Part shown: piece by piece, positions 58,303-64,000 of the stretch
Layout of the letters: each line of letters opens with the position of its first letter
Numbering within the stretch: position 1 is the stretch's first letter
Origin: Salinivibrio kushneri
Lineage (GTDB): Bacteria > Pseudomonadota > Gammaproteobacteria > Enterobacterales > Vibrionaceae
DNA: 64,000 nucleotides
Reading direction: 5' to 3'
Assembly: GCF_005280275.1 (NCBI RefSeq)
Contig: NZ_CP040021.1
Location: 1,327,001-1,391,000, forward strand
Made by a program: the position numbers and the translations under genes
Notes under the pieces: generated by a model
What the model was told of the DNA's origin: nothing
Seen by the model: only the letters and a program-made list of their open reading frames with translations
Database searches by the model: none

Positions 58303-58863
58303 TTACAGCTTAATTTTAAACTCTTGATCGTTAATGCTATTTGACTCATCACTCAAAAGAAAGCATACCAAAGGAGATAAAACTTCGCTCTTTTTACGCG
58401 ACGGTAATATTTCCACATCAGTGTTAATATTGTGATCCGACCAGAAACTTATACTGTTAATCCGTTGCAGGCGATTTGTAGCCGGCTTGTCATTGAGAGA
58501 CACGCTACCCAGGTGCCTGTTTGTAGCAATAACGACACAACGAGCCTCCACCTGACAAAACGCATCTAACCCATCAATCCCCAGCGATTGTATATAGGCA
58601 TGCCCGAGCTCAGAGACGATAACGGCACCGATAAAAGGGGAGAGTTGCGCAGTACACTGATCAAGCGTGACTTGGAGCGTATCTTGCGTGAGCGCAGGGG
58701 CTTCTTTAAACCTGACTCGGGGATCATGAGCGACAATGTCGAGCGCTGTCGTTTGATTATGATCGATAATAACAGGGGTATAGCCTTTCGCGGCTAATTG
58801 ATAGGCGATAGTGGCACCTAAGGTGCAGGCCCCACCGAATAACGCAACGGGTCGACAATCCAT
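58303..58863 (-). CDS. Short Rossmann-fold protein resembling a degenerate SDR
   Basis: A 186-aa protein that opens with a nucleotide-binding turn, VALFGGACTLGATIAYQLAAKGYTPVIIDHN, the G-x3-L-G-x-x-I-A type of short-chain dehydrogenases. It then loses similarity: the Ser-Tyr-x3-Lys catalytic set is not visible and the protein is about 60 residues short of a normal SDR. It could be a nucleotide sensor or a decaying gene. It is divergent from vpsV with 142 bp between them. Function unknown. Confidence 0.65.
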   Translation of the reverse strand: MDCRPVALFGGACTLGATIAYQLAAKGYTPVIIDHNQTTALDIVAHDPRVRFKEAPALTQDTLQVTLDQCTAQLSPFIGAVIVSELGHAYIQSLGIDGLDAFCQVEARCVVIATNRHLGSVSLNDKPATNRLQRINSISFWSDHNINTDVEILPSRKKSEVLSPLVCFLLSDESNSINDQEFKIKL

Positions 58864-59005
58864 GTTGAGCGCTCTAGCGATATAAATGAAGTGATAGAAT
58901 ACGTGATTTCAAGCGCGATTTCAGTGGGTAGCGCAATGATTTGATTGCCTGATACAAGTATCATTAAAATCGTGATAAATAGCGAAAACAATAACGAACG
59001 TTAAG

Positions 59006-60196
59006 ATGAAAATAGCCACAGCATGCACACAACAACCAGACGCAGTGGACGCCGCGCAAACACTGGCGCGCACTTTATTGAGCCGCTTAAGCGCACCGAG
59101 GCTTTTAATGGTCTACTGCACGGAGCAATACGATGTTGATGCACTTCAGCGAGCAATGGTTGCACTCTTTCCTAGCGTGCCATTGATAGGTTGTACGACC
59201 TGCGGTGGTGTCATGACGCAAGCCGGTTACATCGAAGGGCCAACAGCCGCAGTGTGGGCTTGCAATGATGAAAAGGGGAGTTACGGTACATCCCTTGTGC
59301 CACATCAAGCCCATCGCCCAATACGCGATTCAGCACGTATTGCGCTTAATCAAGCCATAGAAGAGAGCGGCCGTTGTGGTGAACTTCCCAAACTCATCGC
59401 TTTACACAGTACACCGGGGGATGAAGAGACGACGTTAGCTGCCATTCGCGAAGAGTTGGGCGTATCGGTTCCGGTGATAGGTGGCTCAGCGGCGGCCGAT
59501 ACCGTCGGCGGACGATGGGCCATTTTCGATAACAAGCAAACCGCGCAATCTGGCATCGCAATCAGTGTTTTTTATCCAACCGCACGGGTGAGCTATTCAT
59601 TCCACTCCGGTTATGCCGCCACAACGAAGAAGGCCATCGTTACAGAGGTACGTGGTCGCACCTTAGTGAGTTTGGATCACAAACCCGCATCGGTGGTTTA
59701 TAGAGACTGGTACGAAGAAGAAACCGGGCAGACGCTAGACTTAGATGATTCGTTATTTGCGCGATCAACCTTGTATCCGCTCGGGACACAAACGGGCAAG
59801 ATACACGGCTTACCCTATTACACCTTGTCACACCCCATGTTTGTGAACCAAGACGGACATATGGAGCTCTTCTCGCAAATCGCCGTTGGGCAAACCGCAC
59901 ACTTTATGACAGGCACCAGTGAAGGGTTAATCGCCCGTGCAAGTCGAGTCGTGGAATCGGCAAACGATCATGCATTGCGGACACCTCAACCTCTTGGTGG
60001 GCTGGCGATTTATTGTGCAGGGTGTATGCTTCACGTCAAAGATCGCTTGGATCAAGTCGCCGACAATATCAACACGGCCTTATACACTGCGCCGTTTGTG
60101 TGCCCGTTTACCTTTGGTGAACAAGGCCTGTTTAAGGGTGGGGAATTGTCCCATGGTAATTTAATGATCTCGGCTGTGTTATTTCATAAGGATTAA
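59006..60196 (+). CDS. vpsV: FIST domain sensor protein VpsV/NosP-like
   Basis: A 396-aa cytosolic protein with a FIST N-domain (PLIGCTTCGGVMTQAGY, VIGGSAAADTVGG near residue 150) and a FIST C-domain (GGLAIYCAGCMLHVKDRLDQV, PFVCPFTFGEQGLFKGGELSHGN). NosP proteins of this family bind heme and sense nitric oxide, controlling a partner histidine kinase. The partner gene begins 2 bp after its stop. The V. cholerae pair vpsV-vpsS is also beside ccoN, as I recall. The start ATG 59006 has only a weak ribosome site. Heme binding is inferred from the family. Confidence 0.85.
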   Translation: MKIATACTQQPDAVDAAQTLARTLLSRLSAPRLLMVYCTEQYDVDALQRAMVALFPSVPLIGCTTCGGVMTQAGYIEGPTAAVWACNDEKGSYGTSLVPHQAHRPIRDSARIALNQAIEESGRCGELPKLIALHSTPGDEETTLAAIREELGVSVPVIGGSAAADTVGGRWAIFDNKQTAQSGIAISVFYPTARVSYSFHSGYAATTKKAIVTEVRGRTLVSLDHKPASVVYRDWYEEETGQTLDLDDSLFARSTLYPLGTQTGKIHGLPYYTLSHPMFVNQDGHMELFSQIAVGQTAHFMTGTSEGLIARASRVVESANDHALRTPQPLGGLAIYCAGCMLHVKDRLDQVADNINTALYTAPFVCPFTFGEQGLFKGGELSHGNLMISAVLFHKD

Positions 60197-60198
60197 TC

Positions 60199-62319
60199 AT
60201 GACGTCGAAACGCGTATCGACCTTTGAACGTTCAGACTCTGACTCTTTACAAGAAACCTTATTTGAACTCAGTCGTGTTGAAGCAAGAGAAAAGCGTTTA
60301 AGGGAAGAAAACGACGCAATTTTATCGGCGATCTCAGCCATGACGGAAGCGACGTCAAAAACCGATATTTTTGCTTCCTTACTTGATGTGATCCGCCGTT
60401 ATGTCAGCTTTGATAGCGCCGTGGCGCTAAGCCGTAACCGAGAAACAGAAGATGCGTTTCGCTGTTTAGTATCGACTGAACGCTTGCTCGAAACCGTCAC
60501 TTGGCAAACAGGGGATGTGTTTCGCCGCTGTGTGAGTGGCGAAACGGTTGCTATCTATAAACCTGGCATGGTGAAAGAGCTGCATTGCTTAACGCATCAA
60601 TATGCCAGTTATTTACAAGGCACTGCGCTGATTAGCGGGCTGACGGTCAATGACAGTGAAGTCATGCTTATTTTACTGTCACACCGCCGCGATGCATTTA
60701 ATAACGAAGCTCAGCAAGTTATCGACCGGTTTCGCCCCTTGATTGAGCGGACCATTATGGATATCGACTACCGCCATCGCCTCCATGCATTAGTGGGGAG
60801 TCGCACCCAGGAACTGAATGCTAGCCGCCAGCGCTTTCAAGACTTTGCCCAAACAGCCAGTGATTGGTTTTGGGAGCTCGATAACCAATTTCAACTGACT
60901 TACCTGTCGTCACCCAATACTGATACCGACATTGATGCTGAAGCCCTGCTGGCAAAACTCAAATCAGATGCCGAATTAAAAACGACGTTAGAAGCGTACA
61001 TATACACAGAAAAAGCCTTTAGCGATATTGAGTGGCATATAGCATCTCGTCACCATGATTATTGGGTAAGTCTATCAGGCCGTCCTTGCTACAATAAGCG
61101 CGGTGAACTTGCAGGTTATCGGGGGACGGCTAAAGATATCACCGCGACCAAACGTCGCGTCGTTGAATTGCAGCAGGCGCGTCAGCAAGCTGAGTTGGCG
61201 AATAATGCCAAGTCGCAATTCCTTGCGGTCATGAGCCACGAGATCCGCACACCACTCAATGCTGTTTTGGGATTGATCGATGCATTGCAACACTCTTCAT
61301 TGACGCAAGAGCAAAAGCAGTGGGTAGGGCAAATGGATAAATCTGCTCAGTTATTGCTGACATTGATCAGCGATGTGCTAGATTTGTCTAAAATTGAGTC
61401 TAACCGCTTTTCACTCTCTCCCTCATTGATGAAGCCCAGCGATAGTGTGTTGAATGTCTATCAACAGTTGATTGAGCGGGCTGATAAAAAGCGCATTAAC
61501 CTCTCTGTCAGTGTCTCTCCTTCTGTGCCTAACACCTTGTTTATGGACGAGAACCGCTTTACGCAAATACTGCTTAACTTGGTGGCCAATGCTTTAAAAT
61601 TCACGGACCGTGGTGGGGTGACAGTGTCACTTGACGCTCATGGTGAGCACCTTGAGCTATGGGTGAGAGATTCGGGAATAGGTATCGACGAAAAGCAGAT
61701 TGATCGAATCTTTGAGCCTTTTACTCAAGCGGATGGCAGCATTACTCGCCGCTTTGGTGGTACCGGCCTCGGATTATCCATTTGCAAAAAACTGGTAGAG
61801 ATGATGGGGGGCAGTATTCACGTAGAAAGTGAGCCTTATCAGGGAACTGACTTCTGCGTTCGCTTGCCGATTGTCGAAACACCTCAAGATGCAGAAAAGT
61901 ACCAAGCACCGCCCAATGTCCCGGCTGATGCCGTGCAGCCTATGTCGATATTGGTCGCCGAAGATAGCCGCGCTAATCAGATGGTGGTGAGGTTAATGCT
62001 TGAAAAACAAGGCCATACCGTGACGCTCGCATCCAATGGCGAAGAGGCTCTGGCACGGGTTGAACAAACAGAATTCGATCTTGTGCTCATGGACATGTCG
62101 ATGCCCGTAATGGATGGCATCGCAGCCACCAAAGCACTGCGCGCGTCTGGATTTAAACGTCCAATTGTTGCGTTAACGGCTAATGCGATGGATGAAGACA
62201 AACAACGGTGTGTCCGTGCCGGTATGGACGACTTTGTGACTAAACCTATTAGAGCCGCGAGTCTTACCGCCGTACTGCATGTTCATCAGCCATTAGATCT
62301 GTCCACTAATTACCGCTGA
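60199..62319 (+). CDS. vpsS: Hybrid sensor histidine kinase VpsS/NahK-like
   Basis: A 706-aa hybrid kinase without membrane segments. An N-terminal coil and GAF-like region (about 40-190) precede a PAS-like domain (about 205-320), then the dimerisation domain with His347 (MSHEIRTPLN), the ATPase domain (NLVANALKFTDRGG, VRDSGIGI, FGGTGLGLSIC) and a receiver domain with Asp632 (DLVLMDMSMPVMDG). In V. cholerae VpsS feeds the LuxU-LuxO phosphorelay and promotes biofilm formation. It should be regulated by the FIST protein encoded just upstream. A matS lies at 61618-61630. Confidence 0.87.
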   Translation: MTSKRVSTFERSDSDSLQETLFELSRVEAREKRLREENDAILSAISAMTEATSKTDIFASLLDVIRRYVSFDSAVALSRNRETEDAFRCLVSTERLLETVTWQTGDVFRRCVSGETVAIYKPGMVKELHCLTHQYASYLQGTALISGLTVNDSEVMLILLSHRRDAFNNEAQQVIDRFRPLIERTIMDIDYRHRLHALVGSRTQELNASRQRFQDFAQTASDWFWELDNQFQLTYLSSPNTDTDIDAEALLAKLKSDAELKTTLEAYIYTEKAFSDIEWHIASRHHDYWVSLSGRPCYNKRGELAGYRGTAKDITATKRRVVELQQARQQAELANNAKSQFLAVMSHEIRTPLNAVLGLIDALQHSSLTQEQKQWVGQMDKSAQLLLTLISDVLDLSKIESNRFSLSPSLMKPSDSVLNVYQQLIERADKKRINLSVSVSPSVPNTLFMDENRFTQILLNLVANALKFTDRGGVTVSLDAHGEHLELWVRDSGIGIDEKQIDRIFEPFTQADGSITRRFGGTGLGLSICKKLVEMMGGSIHVESEPYQGTDFCVRLPIVETPQDAEKYQAPPNVPADAVQPMSILVAEDSRANQMVVRLMLEKQGHTVTLASNGEEALARVEQTEFDLVLMDMSMPVMDGIAATKALRASGFKRPIVALTANAMDEDKQRCVRAGMDDFVTKPIRAASLTAVLHVHQPLDLSTNYR
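61618..61630. other. matS site, in vpsS
   Basis: GTGACAGTGTCAC, a perfect match to GTGACRNYGTCAC. It lies 0.85 kb from dif. Confidence 0.8.
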
Positions 62320-62474
62320 CTTGAATCGATTTAGGCCAATTCATTTGGAATAATCAAGATTAAAGGAAGTAGTAATTAGCTATTTTATGGTAAATAGATA
62401 ATTACGTTTAATGACAGCAAGCGAGTAGTGCTGGGCGAGCAGAAACAGTGTCCAACGTCAGACCTCAAACCATT

Positions 62475-62502
62475 ATTTAACATAATCTATATAATGCGCA
62501 CT
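62475..62502 (-). other. dif: dif site, XerC/XerD recombination site of the chromosome terminus
   Basis: Read on the minus strand, 28 bp: XerC arm AGTGCGCATTA (62492-62502), central hexamer TATAGA (62486-62491), XerD arm TTATGTTAAAT (62475-62485). Both 11-bp arms match those I recall for V. cholerae dif1; the XerD arm also matches E. coli dif. It lies alone in a 248-bp gap between vpsS and a DUF3634 gene, close to matP. XerCD resolve chromosome dimers here, activated by FtsK. Confidence 0.92.
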
Positions 62503-62567
62503 TAAAGGTGTGCGTTAAGATAGGAGCGATATGGCATTTCTCGTCCCGCACGGCGTGTAATCTGATG

Positions 62568-62858
62568 CTATTTGAATGACTGATGTGGAAATACGTTTTT
62601 GATACGTTGTTGAATACGGTTATCGATGCTGCGCGACATCACCACCTTCGCGGGTTTAAAGCGATTGCTATACACTTTCACTGTGCCCGTAAACGGATGG
62701 CGCTTCGCGATGTCTTGGCAGTCATGTAAGAAACCTTTCGGCACTTTTCCTTTATGACGCACTAACTGACCATCTTTAAATGCAATCACGATCAGTGGCC
62801 GGTCGATCAACATGAATGCGAGGAAAATGGCAAAAGAGATCAGTAAAAAGTAGCCCAT
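62568..62858 (-). CDS. DUF3634 family small membrane protein
   Basis: A 96-aa protein with one N-terminal membrane segment (YFLLISFAIFLAFMLI) and a basic soluble part (GKVPKGFLHDCQDIAKRHPFTGTVKVYSNRF), matching DUF3634 of Vibrionaceae. The role is unknown. It lies 31 bp after matP on the same strand, so it is probably cotranscribed, and it is the gene nearest to dif. Confidence 0.83.
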   Translation of the reverse strand: MGYFLLISFAIFLAFMLIDRPLIVIAFKDGQLVRHKGKVPKGFLHDCQDIAKRHPFTGTVKVYSNRFKPAKVVMSRSIDNRIQQRIKNVFPHQSFK

Positions 62859-62889
62859 ACTGCAATGCTCGCTTATCGGTTAACAGGTT

Positions 62890-63339
62890 TCACATTCCTA
62901 GCAAGTTACTCAGATCTTGCTTTAAGGTGTCTACCTGCTTATTGGCACTCTCTGAGCGATTAGCCTCAGAAAGTAAGTATTCGATGGTGTCTGACAAGGT
63001 CGCGTCAAGCTCGTGTGCTTTTTGCGAGAGTTTCTCCCACACCCGGTAATCCAAATCGATGGATTTTTTCCGCGTTTGCTCTTGCTCAGCGTTAAAGTGA
63101 CGCTTGCGCTTGGCGCGAATCGCTTGTTTTAGCTTTTTCTCCAACGACGGCGCCATGTGCTTTTCAATCCATTGATGCACCCGCGTGGGTTCATGTTCTA
63201 AGGCTAACAAAGCATCAACGGCTGTTTTAGCCTCATCGCTATCAATGTATTTTGTGACAGTGTCACCGTCTTTCCACTTTTTCACCAGGTAGGCCCATTT
63301 CCAGCCTGCCTCAAGGTTCTCGAGTTGTTGATATTTCAT
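62890..63339 (-). CDS. matP: Macrodomain Ter protein MatP
   Basis: A 149-aa protein, E. coli length. N-terminal four-helix bundle (MKYQQLENLEAGWKWAYLVKKW), then the ribbon-helix-helix DNA-binding domain (RKKSIDLDYRVWEKLSQKAHELDATLSDTIEYLLSEA) and a C-terminal coiled coil. MatP binds matS sites and holds the Ter region together during segregation. I start at ATG 63339 because it gives MKYQQLENLE as in the family; the frame is open 20 codons upstream. A matS site lies inside the gene and a near match just upstream. Confidence 0.95.
   Translation of the reverse strand: MKYQQLENLEAGWKWAYLVKKWKDGDTVTKYIDSDEAKTAVDALLALEHEPTRVHQWIEKHMAPSLEKKLKQAIRAKRKRHFNAEQEQTRKKSIDLDYRVWEKLSQKAHELDATLSDTIEYLLSEANRSESANKQVDTLKQDLSNLLGM
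63254..63266. other. matS site, inside matP
   Basis: GTGACAGTGTCAC, a perfect match to GTGACRNYGTCAC, within the N-terminal part of matP. A near match with one mismatch (GTGACAGCGTAAC, 63366-63378) lies upstream of the gene. Confidence 0.82.
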
Positions 63340-63522
63340 ATGCCAAGCTTTTGTCACGCCAAGTGGTGACAGCGTAACACTAACGCGCTGTCTGTTCAAT
63401 TATCACACACCGAAATGATGCTAGGTGCGCCAATGGTTGATCCAGTGGCCCCACTATCCTATTACCACAGTGTGTTATCCTTTATACTCTATCCATTCTA
63501 ATCTTAGTCAGTAATCATAGAC

Positions 63523-64000
63523 ATGCATGAAGTTGATTGGCGTGATGCCAAACCACATTATTCTCAGTTTTCTCTCGACATTGCACAATTTGCGCATTTA
63601 GAGGCGGCGTCACTGTTATCACTGCAATCACGCTTAAAAAAGGCGCTGACTTGGTTAATGTCACCTTCGTGTCCAACGGCTTGTCTTACCGTGATGTCCG
63701 CTGACTTACCTCAATACCTTAATGCCTATCAAGCAGAATTAGCGACACAGTACCCAGAGGTGCCGGTTGTGATCGGTGATGCGATTACTGAATCAACACT
63801 GTTTGGCTTTGCTTACGATGCGAATAAAAATGTGACAGCGTCACAAAGAAGGTACGGTTTGCTACATCAAGCTCACGATGGCGTATTGATTTTAAAAGTC
63901 GCGGATATACTGCAGCAGCCGCGCATTTGGGTGCGTCTCAAGCAATACTTGTCAACGGGCAAGCTCGCTTGGCAAACCGCTCGCGCCGATCAAGTGACGG
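63523..64000 (+). CDS. Lon-like ATP-dependent protease (YcbZ/LonB type), N-terminal part
   Basis: The frame opens at ATG 63523 (MHEVDWRDAKPHYSQFSL) and stays open to the window edge, so about 159 residues are visible. YGLLHQAHDGVLILKVADILQQPRIWVRLKQYL matches the region of E. coli YcbZ that reads LVHQANGGILII and LLWMRLK, part of its AAA-like N-domain. The protease domain would lie outside. It is divergent from matP, the same neighbour as in E. coli and Vibrio. A matS site lies inside at 63832-63844. The start lacks a strong ribosome site. Confidence 0.8.
   Translation, partial: MHEVDWRDAKPHYSQFSLDIAQFAHLEAASLLSLQSRLKKALTWLMSPSCPTACLTVMSADLPQYLNAYQAELATQYPEVPVVIGDAITESTLFGFAYDANKNVTASQRRYGLLHQAHDGVLILKVADILQQPRIWVRLKQYLSTGKLAWQTARADQVT
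63832..63844. other. matS site, in the Lon-like protease gene
   Basis: GTGACAGCGTCAC, a perfect match to GTGACRNYGTCAC. Confidence 0.8.

Noticed and set aside
62320-62567. Phage or TLC-like element integrated at dif
   Set aside because: Only one dif copy and no integrase, replication or phage genes are seen in this gap.

Overview
The window is chromosomal DNA from a gammaproteobacterium of the family Vibrionaceae. The family call rests on NorM, TtcA, FNR, UspE, MatP, DUF3080, DUF3581, DUF2987 and DUF3634 proteins that look Vibrio-like, on vpsV-vpsS lying next to the cbb3 oxidase genes as I recall for Vibrio cholerae, and on a dif site whose arms match those I recall for V. cholerae chromosome 1. 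The moderate base composition and the diverged proteins suggest a relative such as Salinivibrio, Grimontia or Enterovibrio rather than a core Vibrio; the genus is a guess. No prophage, insertion sequence, integron or CRISPR array is visible.

Layout. 0-5.7 kb: end of a HAD phosphatase gene, three tRNA-Val(GAC) genes, a DUF3080 lipoprotein, norM, a CPXCG protein, hxpB and a yniA gene broken by a 19-bp tandem duplication. 5.7-12.3 kb: histidine utilisation operon hutIGUH with its repressor hutC and two related operators. 12.4-15.7 kb: thrS-infC-rpmI-rplT, with a tRNA-Thr-like hairpin before thrS and an AUU start on infC. 15.9-18.6 kb: a tight operon of unknown role (methyltransferase with an in-frame amber codon, APH-type kinase, small unknown protein, PhzF-type isomerase). 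18.7-21.4 kb: peptide transporter and lipoate ligase. 21.9-26.0 kb: pheS, pheT, ihfA. 26.1-33.6 kb: astE, btuCD, a TerB-like protein, hrpA. 33.8-35.5 kb: two exported enzymes (YkuD-like transpeptidase, periplasmic ATP-dependent DNA ligase). 35.5-40.2 kb: lactate uptake and oxidation (lldP, dld) with a divergent LysR regulator. 40.2-47.4 kb: HDOD protein, DUF3581, cobB, potABC without potD, a membrane protein and a DUF2987 protein. 47.5-57.5 kb: ttcA, uspE, fnr and the cbb3 oxidase assembly and structural genes. 57.8-62.3 kb: two small unknown genes, then the vpsV(nosP)-vpsS signalling pair. 62.3-64 kb: dif, a DUF3634 gene, matP and the start of a Lon-like protease gene.

The most informative signal is the chromosome terminus. 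A 28-bp dif site lies at 62475-62502, matP is less than 1 kb away, and eight perfect matches to the matS consensus are spread over the window where about 0.015 would be expected by chance. Several KOPS-like octamers point mainly toward dif. The window is therefore the dif-proximal part of the Ter macrodomain of the main chromosome, and the dif locus carries no integrated element here.

The genes form a few functional groups: redox and microaerobic physiology (FNR, cbb3 oxidase, a probable NO-sensing FIST/kinase pair), carbon and nitrogen scavenging (hut, astE, lactate, peptides, polyamines), translation (thrS, infC, rpmI, rplT, pheST, ttcA, tRNA-Val) and terminus organisation (matP, matS, dif).
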